A stretch of 13,246 bases of DNA, from positions 23,169 through 36,414 of the forward strand of contig DNFA01000024.1 in NCBI GenBank assembly GCA_003487665.1, written 5' to 3'. Made by a program: the position numbers and the translations under genes. This document shows positions 1 to 7,156 of this stretch, in pieces; position 1 is the stretch's first letter, and each line of letters begins with the position of its first letter. The DNA is from Oscillibacter sp. GTDB taxonomy: Bacteria; Bacillota; Clostridia; Oscillospirales; Oscillospiraceae. The notes under the pieces are model-generated. The model made no database searches. It was given only the letters and a program-made list of their open reading frames with translations, and was not told the origin of the DNA.

Positions 1-2271
1 AAGCAGAGCATCTACCGCTTCCGGCTGGCAGAGCCGGGGATCTTCCTGGAGAAATACAGGACGTACGCCCCGGCGGAGCAGGCTGCGCCGGGTCAGCCCC
101 GGCGGATGGTGCTCAGCCGCAATTTCCGCTCCCGCCGGGAGGTACTGGACGCCACGAACTTCGTGTTCGGCGCCATCATGTCACGGGAGATGGGCGAGCT
201 GGACTATACGGAGGAGCAGCAGCTGCATCCGGGCGCGGACTATCCCGAGGCGGCGGAGCGCGAGACGGAGTTCCACTATCTCAGCGTGGAGGACACGCCG
301 GAGCAGCGGTTCGACAGAGCGGCGGCGGAGGCGCAGTTCGTGGCGCGGCGGGTGCGGCGGCTGCTGGAGGAAAAATACCCGGTGCGCGGTGCGGACGGGA
401 GCATGCGGCCGGTGGAGCCGGAGGACATCGTGATCCTCATGCGTTCGCCCGCTTCCCGGATGGCGGTGTTCTCCGCCGCGCTGGAGCGGGAGGGCATCCC
501 CTGCGACGGCGGTGAGAGCGAGGACTTTTTCGCCGCCATGGAGATCGCGGTGGTGCTGTCGCTGCTGGAGGTGGTGGACAATCCCCGGCAGGACGTGCCG
601 CTGATTGCAGTGCTGCGCTCGCCGCTGGTGGGCATGAGCGCCGACCGGCTGGCGGCCATACGCGCCGTGCAGCAGGAGGGGGACTATTACGAGGCACTGC
701 GGCTGGAGCAGGGGGAGGACGCGCAGGCGTTCCTGACGCTGCTGGATGAGCTGCGGCAGGCGGGGCGGGAGATGTCCGCCGACAAGCTGCTGTGGTACAT
801 CTACGACCGGTGCCATGTGATGGCTATTTTCGGCGCCATGGAGGACGGTGCGGCGCGGCAGGCGCGGCTGACGGCGCTGTATGACTATGTGCGGCGGCTG
901 GTACAGAGCGGCAGGACGGGGCTGTTCGACTGCGTGAGCCACCTGCGGCAGCTGCTGGAAAAGGGCGATGCGCCCGTGGTCACGGCGGCTAAGGCCGCCG
1001 GCGGCGTGCGCATCATGAGCGTGCACAAGTCCAAGGGACTGGAATTCCCGGTGGTGATACTGGCCGACCTGTGCCGGGCGTTCAACCGGCAGGATATGGA
1101 CAGGCCGGTGCTGGTACATCCCCAGCTGGGCGTGGGTGCCGAGCGGGTGGAGGTAGAGCGGCGGCTGCGGTACGACACCATATCCAAAACGGCGCTGGCG
1201 CTGGTGCTGGAGCGGGAGGCCAAGGCGGAGGAGCTGCGCATCCTGTATGTGGCCATGACCCGCGCGCAGGAGAAGCTCATCATGGTCTGCTCCCGGAAGA
1301 ACCCGGAAAAGCATCTGCGGGAGCTGTGCGCCCTGACGGAGCTGCCGGTGCCGCCGGAGGCGGTGTCCGGCGCGGATTGCCCCGGCGACTGGCTGGTGCT
1401 GGCGCTGATGAACACCTATCAGGCGGCGGATTTCCACCGCTTCACCGGTGTGCGCCCGCCGGAGCTGCGGGAAGCCCCGGCGGGGCTGACGGTGCGGCTG
1501 CACCACATCGATGGGGAAGAGGAGGAGCAGCAGGAAGTGACGGCGGCGGACAGCGCGGCGGTGGAAACGCCGGATGTGCTGCCGGACGAGGCAGCGCTGG
1601 CCTTCGCATACGGCCACGGCGCGGCCACAGTGACGCCCACCAAGGTAACGGCCACCCAGCTGAAGGGACGCGCCATCGATGAGGAGATCGCCGAGGGCGC
1701 GCTGCCCCGCCGGTGGGAGAGCGTACCGGAAAAGCCCCGCTTCCTGCAGGAAAAGCACGGGCTGACCGGCGCGGAGCGCGGCACGGCCATGCACCTTGTC
1801 ATGCAGTTCCTGCCGCTGGACACCCCGCCGGAACCGGCGGCGGTGCGCTCGCTGGCGGAGATGCTGGCGGCGCGGCGGCTGCTGGCGCCGGAGCAGGCGG
1901 CGGCGCTGGATATCCCGGCGCTGGCGCGGTTCCTGTCGTCGCCGCTGGCGGCGCGGATCCGCGCGGCAAAGCAGGTCTGGCGGGAGTACCGCTTCTCGCT
2001 GCTGACGGACGCGGGTCTCTACGACCCGGCGGCCGCCGGGGAGGAGATGCTCCTGCAGGGCGTGGCGGACTGCGTGTTCGAGACGGCGGACGGCCTGACC
2101 GTGGTGGACTTCAAGACCGACCGGGTGACGGCGGAGGAGGCGCCCCGGCGGGCGGAGGTCTATCGCACGCAGCTGAACGCCTACGCCGGAGCGCTGGCGA
2201 AAATACTGCAAAAGCCGGTGACGGAGCGCGTTTTGTACTTCTTCGCCTGCGACCGGGAAATTTCTTTGTAA
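1..2271 (+). CDS. addA: AddA, ATP-dependent helicase/nuclease subunit A (5' truncated by window edge)
   Basis: Partner of AddB in the AddAB double-strand-break repair helicase-nuclease, the Gram-positive counterpart of RecBCD. The frame is open from base 1, so the gene starts upstream; the first in-frame ATG at 106 is internal. The first visible residues, KQSIYRFR, are the end of UvrD/Rep helicase motif III. They are followed by the motif IV-like LSRNFRSRREV (about residues 38-48 of the fragment), motif V SVHKSKGLEFPVV (about 340-352) and motif VI LRILYVAMTRAQEKL (about 412-426). The C-terminal RecB-type nuclease is complete: GVADCVF, VVDFKTDR (the metal-binding Asp and catalytic Lys) and QLNAYAGAL. 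About 756 residues are present; full AddA is usually near 1200, so about a third is missing on the left. addB is not in the window and would be expected upstream. The gene ends at TAA 2269-2271 with no clear hairpin terminator before the rpmE promoter. Confidence 0.95.
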   Translation, partial: KQSIYRFRLAEPGIFLEKYRTYAPAEQAAPGQPRRMVLSRNFRSRREVLDATNFVFGAIMSREMGELDYTEEQQLHPGADYPEAAERETEFHYLSVEDTPEQRFDRAAAEAQFVARRVRRLLEEKYPVRGADGSMRPVEPEDIVILMRSPASRMAVFSAALEREGIPCDGGESEDFFAAMEIAVVLSLLEVVDNPRQDVPLIAVLRSPLVGMSADRLAAIRAVQQEGDYYEALRLEQGEDAQAFLTLLDELRQAGREMSADKLLWYIYDRCHVMAIFGAMEDGAARQARLTALYDYVRRLVQSGRTGLFDCVSHLRQLLEKGDAPVVTAAKAAGGVRIMSVHKSKGLEFPVVILADLCRAFNRQDMDRPVLVHPQLGVGAERVEVERRLRYDTISKTALALVLEREAKAEELRILYVAMTRAQEKLIMVCSRKNPEKHLRELCALTELPVPPEAVSGADCPGDWLVLALMNTYQAADFHRFTGVRPPELREAPAGLTVRLHHIDGEEEEQQEVTAADSAAVETPDVLPDEAALAFAYGHGAATVTPTKVTATQLKGRAIDEEIAEGALPRRWESVPEKPRFLQEKHGLTGAERGTAMHLVMQFLPLDTPPEPAAVRSLAEMLAARRLLAPEQAAALDIPALARFLSSPLAARIRAAKQVWREYRFSLLTDAGLYDPAAAGEEMLLQGVADCVFETADGLTVVDFKTDRVTAEEAPRRAEVYRTQLNAYAGALAKILQKPVTERVLYFFACDREISL

Positions 2272-2287
2272 AAATAGCGAAAAATAC

Positions 2288-2316
2288 TTGCATTTCCGGG
2301 AAGAGTATGCTATTAT
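2288..2316 (+). promoter_or_regulatory. Sigma-A type promoter of rpmE
   Basis: TTGCAT (2288-2293), a 17-nt spacer and TATTAT (2311-2316), with an extended -10 TGC directly upstream. The predicted start is near 2322, giving a leader of about 55 nt that holds a small GCGGC-ATA-GCCGC hairpin (2330-2342). It lies in the short gap after addA and explains independent expression of rpmE. Confidence 0.75.
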
Positions 2317-2378
2317 CACAGTTGCGTTTGCGGCATAGCCGCGGCGACGAGTGAACCAGAAAGGGGTGAACAAGAGCA

Positions 2379-2582
2379 ATGAAGGAAGGAATCCATCCCA
2401 ATTATCAGCAGACTACTATCAAATGCGCCTGCGGTAATGTGATTGAGACAGGTTCTACGAAGAAGGATATTCGCGTGGAAGTCTGCTCTAAGTGTCACCC
2501 CTTCTTCACCGGCAAGCAGAAGCTGGTGGATACCGGCGGACGCGTTGCCAAGTTCAACAAGCGTTTCGGCCTGGACAAGTAA
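2379..2582 (+). CDS. rpmE: 50S ribosomal protein L31 (zinc-binding form)
   Basis: A 67-residue large-subunit ribosomal protein that contacts the 5S rRNA/central protuberance region and helps bridge the subunits. It starts MKEGIHPNY, the standard L31 N-terminus. It carries the four zinc-ligand cysteines of the C+ form: C16 and C18 (CAC) plus C36 and C39 (CSKC). The C-terminal half PFFTGKQKLVDTGGRVAKF is also typical. The length is normal for bacterial L31. The ribosome site AAAGGGGTG (2360-2368) lies 10 nt before the ATG. The gene is monocistronic, with its own promoter (2288-2316) and terminator (2597-2633). In bacteria with paralogues, the zinc form is generally the zinc-replete one and the cysteine-less form replaces it under zinc limitation. 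Whether a second copy exists here cannot be seen. Confidence 0.98.
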   Translation: MKEGIHPNYQQTTIKCACGNVIETGSTKKDIRVEVCSKCHPFFTGKQKLVDTGGRVAKFNKRFGLDK

Positions 2583-2596
2583 GGACACATCACATC

Positions 2597-2633
2597 GCAA
2601 GACCCGTACCGTTGGTGCGGGTCTTGCTTTTTT
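2597..2633 (+). terminator. Rho-independent terminator after rpmE
   Basis: A 14-bp stem, GCAAGACCCGTACC (2597-2610) with GGTGCGGGTCTTGC (2614-2627), has one G-U pair and a 3-nt loop. Six T follow at 2628-2633. It starts 14 nt after the rpmE stop codon. Confidence 0.92.
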
Positions 2634-2653
2634 GCAGCGCCATGGGGTATAAT
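2624..2653 (+). promoter_or_regulatory. Putative promoter of hflX-yigZ, overlapping the rpmE terminator
   Basis: A perfect -10 TATAAT (2648-2653) lies 18 nt downstream of TTGCTT (2624-2629). The -35 falls in the descending arm and T-tract of the rpmE terminator. The predicted start near 2660 leaves a leader of about 24 nt before the hflX ATG at 2684. The -10 is convincing and the -35 is moderate. Confidence 0.6.
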
Positions 2654-2683
2654 TAGGGCAATACCGTTACAACGAGGAGCATT

Positions 2684-3991
2684 ATGGAACGAAAAACCAT
2701 TGAAGAGAATAAGAACGGCGCGCGGGACTACGCGGTGCTGGTGGGTCTGAAGTCCCCGGTGCTGGGCGCGGACAGCGCCGACGAGGAAAGCCTGGCGGAG
2801 CTCAGCGCGCTGGTGGAGACGGCGGGCGGCCAGTCCGTGGGCATGATATTGCAGAGCCGCGAGAAGCCCGACCCCCACAGCTTCATCGGCGAGGGCAAGG
2901 TGGAGGAGGTCAAGCGCATGGTGGAAAACAGCGAGGCCACCATGGTGATCTTCGACAACGATCTGTCCCCGTCACAGGTGCGGGTGCTGACGGAGCTGTG
3001 CGGCGTGCAGGTGCTGGACAGAAGCGGCCTGATACTGGACATCTTCGCCCAGCGCGCCCGGACGAAGGAGGGCTGCCTGCAGGTGGAGCTGGCGCAGTAC
3101 CAGTACCTGCTGCCCCGGCTGATCGGCATGTGGAGCCATCTGGAGCGGCAGGGCGGCACCGGCGGCTCGCCCATCGGCACGAAGGGCCCCGGCGAGACGC
3201 AGCTGGAGACAGACCGCCGCCACATCCGCCGGAAGATCGACAAGCTGAAGGAGGAGCTGGAGGAGGTGCGGCGCGTCCGCGCCACCCAACGCCAGCGTCG
3301 GCGGAAGAACGAGATACCCGTGGTGGCCATCGTGGGCTACACCAACGCCGGCAAGTCCACGCTGCTCAACGCCATCACCGGCGCTGACATACCGGCCAAC
3401 AACCGGCTTTTCGACACGCTGGACACCACCACCCGGCTGCTGACCGTCAGCGATACGCTGGATGTGGTGATCTCCGACACGGTGGGCTTTATCCGCAAGC
3501 TGCCCCACCAGCTGGTGGAGGCGTTCAAGGCCACGCTGGAGGAGCTGGAATACGCCGACCTGCTGCTGCACGTCATCGATGCCAGCAACCCGGAGTGGCA
3601 GGAGCAGGCGCGGATCGTGGACGAGCTGATCCGGGAGCTGGGCGCGGAGACGATCCCCTGCATCCGGGTGTACAACAAGTCCGACCTGGCCTTTGCCTTC
3701 CAGCGGGATAAGGAGGGGGACGCGGTGAACGTGTCCGCCAAAACCGGCGAGGGGCTGGACAGGCTGCTCTCCGCCATCGACAAAAAGCTGGACAAGGGCA
3801 CGAAGCGTGTGACGCTGCACCTGCCCTACGACAAGGCCGGCGCGCTGGACAGCCTGTACCGGGAGGCGAAGGTGGAATCGGTGGAGTACGGCGAAACGGT
3901 GGACGTGGTGGCGGTGTGTACGCCCCGCATCATCGGCCAGCTGAAAAACTACATCGAGGGCTGGACGGAGCCGAAGGAGGAGTGGGAATGA
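2684..3991 (+). CDS. hflX: GTPase HflX
   Basis: Ribosome-associated GTPase of the Obg-HflX superfamily, known in other bacteria to split or rescue stalled and heat-damaged 70S ribosomes. The protein has 435 residues, normal for the family. The N-terminal HflX domain (about 20-190) includes the glycine-rich GEGKVEEVK and the GGTGGSPIGTKGPGETQLE stretch that marks the family. A charged coiled segment (about 185-210) precedes the G domain. G-domain motifs are G1 GYTNAGKST (about 218-226), G2 region DTTTR, G3 DTVGF (about 265-269), G4 NKSD (about 331-334) and G5 SAKTGEG (about 352-358). All key GTP-binding residues are present. The ribosome site GAGGAG (2674-2679) supports the ATG at 2684. The last codon overlaps the next gene's start in an ATGA junction, so the two are probably co-translated. 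Confidence 0.97.
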   Translation: MERKTIEENKNGARDYAVLVGLKSPVLGADSADEESLAELSALVETAGGQSVGMILQSREKPDPHSFIGEGKVEEVKRMVENSEATMVIFDNDLSPSQVRVLTELCGVQVLDRSGLILDIFAQRARTKEGCLQVELAQYQYLLPRLIGMWSHLERQGGTGGSPIGTKGPGETQLETDRRHIRRKIDKLKEELEEVRRVRATQRQRRRKNEIPVVAIVGYTNAGKSTLLNAITGADIPANNRLFDTLDTTTRLLTVSDTLDVVISDTVGFIRKLPHQLVEAFKATLEELEYADLLLHVIDASNPEWQEQARIVDELIRELGAETIPCIRVYNKSDLAFAFQRDKEGDAVNVSAKTGEGLDRLLSAIDKKLDKGTKRVTLHLPYDKAGALDSLYREAKVESVEYGETVDVVAVCTPRIIGQLKNYIEGWTEPKEEWE

Positions 3992-4620
3992 GCGATTTCC
4001 GCGTACCCTATCAGGCGGCGGAGACGGAGTTCACCGAAAAACGCTCCCGCTTCATCGGCCATCTGCTGCCGGTGGAGACGGAGGAGCAGGCGCGGGAATT
4101 CATCGCGCAGATGAAGAAGAAGTATTACGACGCCCGGCATAACTGCTGGTGCTATCTCATCGGCCGCGACGTTCTGCGGTATGGCGACGACGGCGAGCCC
4201 CAGGGCACGGCGGGACAGCCCATGCTGAACGTGTTCCAGCGGGAGAACGTCACTAACGTGGTGTGCGTGGTGACGCGGTATTTCGGTGGCATCCTGCTGG
4301 GCGCGGGCGGCCTGACCCGGGCGTATTCCAAAAGCGCCCGGGACGCGCTGGCGGCGGCGGGCGTGGCGGAGATGGGACTGTGGGCGACGGCGGACATCCC
4401 GTGTCCCTACGCGCTGTTCGAGCGGGTGCGGGGCGAGGTGACGGCGCTGGGCGGCACGGTGGACGAGGCCGAGTACGGTGCGGACATCCGGCTCCGCGTG
4501 TCCCTCCCGGCACAGACGGCGGAGACGCTGCGGGCGCGGCTGACGGAGCTGTCCGCAGGCGGCATCGCCATGACCGTAACCGCCGAGGAGTACCGCCCCG
4601 GCGGCCGGGTGGAGATTTGA
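3988..4620 (+). CDS. YigZ family protein (IMPACT/UPF0029)
   Basis: A 210-residue protein of the YigZ/YvyE family, related to the N-terminal domain of eukaryotic IMPACT. The biochemical role is not settled: a ribosomal protein S5 domain 2-like N-terminal fold and a ferredoxin-like C-terminal domain are known from structures. Sequence signs are YYDARHNCWCY (about 47-56), DDGEPQGTAGQPML (67-80) and VVTRYFGGILLGAGGLTRAYS split over 94-114, all family hallmarks. The start is the ATG at 3988, overlapping the hflX stop by 4 nt. AAGGAGG (3974-3980) sits 7 nt ahead; an upstream in-frame start at 3916 lies inside hflX and is rejected. Length is normal for the family. The C-terminal part (about 140-205) looks like the second domain. 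No T-rich terminator follows; a palindromic repeat cluster does. Confidence 0.93.
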   Translation: MSDFRVPYQAAETEFTEKRSRFIGHLLPVETEEQAREFIAQMKKKYYDARHNCWCYLIGRDVLRYGDDGEPQGTAGQPMLNVFQRENVTNVVCVVTRYFGGILLGAGGLTRAYSKSARDALAAAGVAEMGLWATADIPCPYALFERVRGEVTALGGTVDEAEYGADIRLRVSLPAQTAETLRARLTELSAGGIAMTVTAEEYRPGGRVEI

Positions 4621-4647
4621 GTGGAATGCAGGTACGGTGAACCGTCC

Positions 4648-4707
4648 GTAGGGGACGGCGTCCCCGACGTCCCGCCCGTGTCATTCCGAGCCAGTGCTCA
4701 CACTGGC
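4648..4707 (+). repeat. Dispersed palindromic repeat, copy A
   Basis: A 60-nt unit made of a GTAGGGGAC-GGC-GTCCCC hairpin, the tract CGACGTCCCGCCC and a TGTCATTCCGAG box. The box leads into a 7-bp hairpin GCCAGTG-CTCA-CACTGGC, with outer ATTCC/GGAAT pairing. It matches 7205-7264 at 54 of 60 positions in the same orientation. Such elements are typical intergenic, REP-like repeats in gut Clostridia. The rest of 4621-5040 holds further related units and no gene: its long open frames are repeat translations. Confidence 0.8.
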
Positions 4708-4776
4708 GTGGGAATCCGTTTCCCTTGTGCGGCGTGGTGAGGGCACCCCACCCTACGTCATGTGCGGTCACGCTCC

Positions 4777-4796
4777 GTAGGGGACGGCGTCCCGCC
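4777..4796 (+). repeat. Dispersed palindromic repeat, short unit
   Basis: GTAGGGGACGGCGTCCCGCC repeats the first hairpin of copy A (GGGAC-GGC-GTCCC). It begins the second unit of the 4621-5040 repeat cluster. The following stretch (4797-4860) carries CCCTTGGGGT, whose reverse complement ACCCCAAGGG recurs in the next unit near 4923-4932. Confidence 0.6.
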
Positions 4797-4863
4797 GTGG
4801 AGCGCAGCGGAACAAATGCCCTTGGGGTACGACGTCCCGTTTCGCGCGGTCCTATTCTGCCTT

Positions 4864-4890
4864 GTAGGGGCGGACGACTCTGTCCGCCCT
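4864..4890 (+). repeat. Dispersed palindromic repeat, GTAGGGGCGGAC unit
   Basis: A perfect 8-bp stem GGGCGGAC / GTCCGCCC around a GACTCT loop, opened by GTAGG. It has the same architecture as the units at 7113-7138 and 7157-7183 but a different stem sequence. Confidence 0.65.
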
Positions 4891-4906
4891 AACAGCGCCG
4901 CCGCGC

Positions 4907-4968
4907 TGTCATTGCGAGGCGCACCCCAAGGGTACTTGCTTCGCGGCGCGCAGCGACGCGGCAATCCG
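4907..4968 (+). repeat. Dispersed repeat of the TGTCATTGCGAGG...GGCAATCCG type
   Basis: Begins TGTCATTGCGAGG and ends GCGGCAATCCG, so the termini ATTGC and GCAAT can pair around a GC-rich interior. It is a variant of the TGTCATTCCGAG...GGAATCC box in copies A and B. It has no coding signal. Confidence 0.6.
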
Positions 4969-5059
4969 TTCTCCTTCCACAAATCTCCGCCAAAATCACA
5001 ACAATTCCCCACAAAATTTTGTGCACCTATCCAAAATGTGGAAATTTCGCCGGAAACGG

Positions 5060-5088
5060 TTGCGCAGAGGGCGGAGGAGTGCTATATT
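5060..5088 (+). promoter_or_regulatory. Promoter of the SipW-type surface protein locus
   Basis: TTGCGC (5060-5065), a 17-nt spacer and TATATT (5083-5088), with extended -10 TGC (5080-5082). The layout matches the other promoters here. Start predicted near 5095, leaving a leader of about 118 nt. Confidence 0.65.
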
Positions 5089-5113
5089 CTGACCGTCAAT
5101 CGCATACGCGCGG

Positions 5114-5168
5114 GGCGCCCATGGGCGCCGGATTCTTTTCCTACCTCTACATATTTAGGAAAAGAATC
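5114..5168 (+). promoter_or_regulatory. Structured 5' leader: palindrome plus 12-bp perfect hairpin
   Basis: A perfect 16-bp palindrome GGCGCCCATGGGCGCC (5114-5129) is followed at once by a perfect 12-bp inverted repeat. Its arms are GATTCTTTTCCT (5131-5142) and AGGAAAAGAATC (5157-5168), with a 14-nt loop. Both are within the predicted leader and end 30 nt before the ribosome site. No T-tract follows, so this is not a standard terminator. A protein operator, an mRNA-stabilising hairpin or a regulatory leader are all possible. No known riboswitch class is recognised. Confidence 0.55.
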
Positions 5169-5212
5169 ATCGGGCGGTTGCGAAATAAAATCTGACTTAG
5201 GAGGGCTCTTAA

Positions 5213-5920
5213 ATGAACAACAAAAGAGCGACAAAGCGTGCGCTGCTGACCAGCGTCATGGCACTGGTCATGTGTGTGGTCATGCTGGTTGGGACGACGT
5301 TCGCATGGTTTACCGATACGGCGTCCACCGGCGTCAACAAAATTGTGTCCGGCAATCTGAAAGTGGATATTATCGGCGCAGACAACGAGGATCATGTTGA
5401 GAAGCTGAACTTCAAAAATGCCGCCGGTGCGGAAGGTGAAGCGCTTCTCTGGGAGCCGGGCTGCCGCTATCTGACCGTGGGCTTCAGAATTGCCAACAAG
5501 GGCAATCTGGCGCTGAAGTGGAAGGCTGAAATCAACAAGGATAACATCGTTGACGGCAAGGTAGTTGATACCGCCAAGGATGGTGTGAGCCTGTTGGATG
5601 TTATCGACTTCTATGTTGTAACAAAGGCAGCCGATGGAACAGAAACAGCGGTCGCAATCGAGGACTTCGTCGGTAATCTGACTAAGGGCGCAAAGAGTGA
5701 TGTGTATTACATCAAGGGCGTGATGCAGACCTCTGCCGGTAACGACTACCAGAACCTGACGCTGGATGGCATCACCATCACCGTCTACGCGACCCAGTTG
5801 ACGGCTGAGTTCGACAGCTTCGACAATCAGTACGATAAGGATGCCAAGTATACCGAGGTGATCGCAGCCGGTAAGAAGTTTGAGGGCAAAGCAACCCTGA
5901 GCACCGGTATAACCAACTGA
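5213..5920 (+). CDS. SipW-dependent-type signal peptide protein, TasA/camelysin-like N-terminal part
   Basis: A 235-residue exported protein. The N-terminus has Lys/Arg (NNKRATKR), then a hydrophobic core of about residues 11-29. This leads into TTFAWFTDTAST (28-39), the hallmark of substrates of the SipW-type signal peptidase, as in TasA and camelysin. The mature part (about 45-200) has an NKIVSGNLKVD strand, a LLWEPGC segment, NKGNLALKWK and DGITITVYATQ near 185-195, all common in this family. AGGAGG (5199-5204), 8 nt before the ATG, fixes the start. No SipW peptidase, sortase motif or TasA fibre partner is in the window. The frame stops at TGA 5918-5920. The coding sense continues at once in another frame (5913-6977), so this is probably the front of one longer frameshifted gene. 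GC is visibly lower than in flanking genes. Confidence 0.85.
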   Translation: MNNKRATKRALLTSVMALVMCVVMLVGTTFAWFTDTASTGVNKIVSGNLKVDIIGADNEDHVEKLNFKNAAGAEGEALLWEPGCRYLTVGFRIANKGNLALKWKAEINKDNIVDGKVVDTAKDGVSLLDVIDFYVVTKAADGTETAVAIEDFVGNLTKGAKSDVYYIKGVMQTSAGNDYQNLTLDGITITVYATQLTAEFDSFDNQYDKDAKYTEVIAAGKKFEGKATLSTGITN

Positions 5921-6977
5921 TCCCAATGCTATCGCTGTTAAGGCGATCGGCACTGATGCCGATGTTACCATTCTGGATGGTACGTTTGACGGCGGCTCCG
6001 GCGGCAACAACATTTGTGTTGCGGCTGCAAACGGTGCCAAGGTTACCATTAAGGACGGTACCTTCACCGTGGGCGGCGATGCAAATGGCATCGGCAACTC
6101 CGTTATCTACAGCCAGGATGGTAATATTACCATCGAGGGTGGCTTCTTCTACACCGATTGCAGCTATAACGGCAAGTATTATGTCCTGAACCAGAGCAAC
6201 GGCAACCCCGGCACCATCACCGTCAAGGGCGGCACTTTTGTGAACTATGACCCCAGCACCGGCGATGACAATCTGGGCGGCAACTTCGTCGCCGAGGGCT
6301 ACTCCGTGATCACCGAAACTAAGGCCAACGGCGATGTGTGGTATATGGTCGTCAGCAAAAGCAACTCCGAAGGTTTGAAAACTGTTCTGGCGAATGGCGG
6401 TGAGCTGACCGTCTCCGAAAAAATTGAGACAAACAACAGTGGAGATAACGCGGCTGACCGCGTGATTATCAGCAAGCCCACCACACTGAATCTGAATGCG
6501 AAGATTGTCTTCCCCGACAATATGGGCAACAACAATACCAACTTCTGCGCGCTGATTGTTGATGCTGACACCACCATCAACGCGGGTGAAGACGGCGGTA
6601 TTGACACAGGTGTGAACGGTGGCTACGGCATCAATGTGCGCAACGGCGCCACTCTGACCATTAATGATGGCAGCTATTACGGCGGCGGAACTACGGTACA
6701 GGTTCAAAAGGGTACGCTGATCATCAACGGTGGTCATTTTGCGTGCGAACCCTACAGCAACCCCGTTTACGGCTATAAGTTCCTTATCAATTGCATTGAC
6801 GCTGCTTATAAGGATGGCTCCGCCAAAATCATCATCAAGGGCGGCACGTTTGTGAACTTCGACCCGTCCGACAGTGCCAGCGAGAATCCTCACGGCAACT
6901 TCGTGGCCGACGGTTACAAGGTTGTGTCCGCAACTCAGGCCAACGGCGATATCTGGTACACCGTTGTTCCCGAATAA
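5913..6977 (+). pseudogene. Frameshifted C-terminal part of the SipW-type surface protein (beta-helix-like repeats)
   Basis: This frame directly continues the preceding protein after a net +1 shift, reading PTDPNAIAVKAIG and onward for about 354 residues. It has no ATG or ribosome site near its beginning. The only plausible start is an unsupported GTG at 6069 in the middle of a repeat, which would give 302 residues. The sequence has short strand-turn repeats such as VTILDGTFDGG, VTIKDGTF, ITIEGGFF, LTINDGSYYGG and IIIKGGTF, as expected for a right-handed parallel beta-helix. Two larger modules end alike: TVKGGTFVNYDPS...GNFVAEGYSV...KANGDVWYMVV and IIKGGTFVNFDPS...GNFVADGYKV...QANGDIWYTVV. 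No LPxTG, cell-wall-binding domain or enzyme active site is recognised. The whole locus (5213-6977) would encode about 589 residues if in frame. It could be a true pseudogene or an indel in the sequence. Confidence 0.75.
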
Positions 6978-7057
6978 GAGTTGACAACGCGGTTCCCGCT
7001 TGCATAAAGCGGCGAATATAACCCTCCTCCGTCTGTGCCACACATGGACGGAAAACG

Positions 7058-7096
7058 CGCGGCGCCCCCTTGCGGGGCGCCGCGTTGTTTTTTTTT
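7058..7096 (+). terminator. Rho-independent terminator of the surface protein locus
   Basis: An 11-bp perfect GC-only stem, CGCGGCGCCCC (7058-7068) with GGGGCGCCGCG (7074-7084), has a 5-nt loop. It is followed by TTG and nine T (7088-7096). It lies 80 nt after the stop codon. The gap before it holds a weaker hairpin CCGCTT-GCATA-AAGCGG (6996-7012). Confidence 0.93.
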
Positions 7097-7112
7097 GGGG
7101 GGGTATGCACCT

Positions 7113-7138
7113 GTAGGGCGGGACCCATGTGTCCCGCC
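7113..7138 (+). repeat. Dispersed palindromic repeat unit
   Basis: GTAG followed by a perfect 8-bp stem GGCGGGAC / GTCCCGCC around CCATGT. It is the first of three units in the second repeat cluster (about 7110-7280), immediately after the terminator. Confidence 0.65.
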
Positions 7139-7156
7139 GCCGGGTACGCATTTTTC

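Noticed and set aside
181..2379. Long open frame on the - strand opposite addA (732 codons)
   Set aside because: It mirrors addA exactly. The product is a low-complexity Arg/His/Gln/Leu-rich shadow caused by high GC at third positions, with no family resemblance.
4621..5040. CRISPR array
   Set aside because: The repeats vary in sequence and spacing, are palindromic with short loops, have no uniform spacers, and no cas gene is nearby.
4762..5400. Open frame of 212 codons through the repeat cluster into the surface gene
   Set aside because: It translates repeats, the promoter and the leader, then runs out of frame over the first part of the SipW-type gene. It has no ribosome site and no conserved sequence.
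5909..5920. Programmed ribosomal frameshift at the AAC TGA stop
   Set aside because: The shift would be +1, but the P-site codon AAC would have to re-pair with ACT, which is poor. There is no prfB-like CTT TGA site or upstream Shine-Dalgarno-like stimulator.
6069..6977. Independent gene starting at GTG 6069
   Set aside because: There is no ribosome site, the GTG lies within a repeat strand (KDGTFTVGG), and the same frame is meaningful upstream to 5913, which fits a frameshifted continuation better.
6981..7022. Promoter starting with a perfect TTGACA after the surface gene
   Set aside because: At 16-18 nt spacing there is only ATAAAG or CATAAA. The better TATAAC (7017-7022) is 30 nt away, and a strong terminator follows with no gene between.
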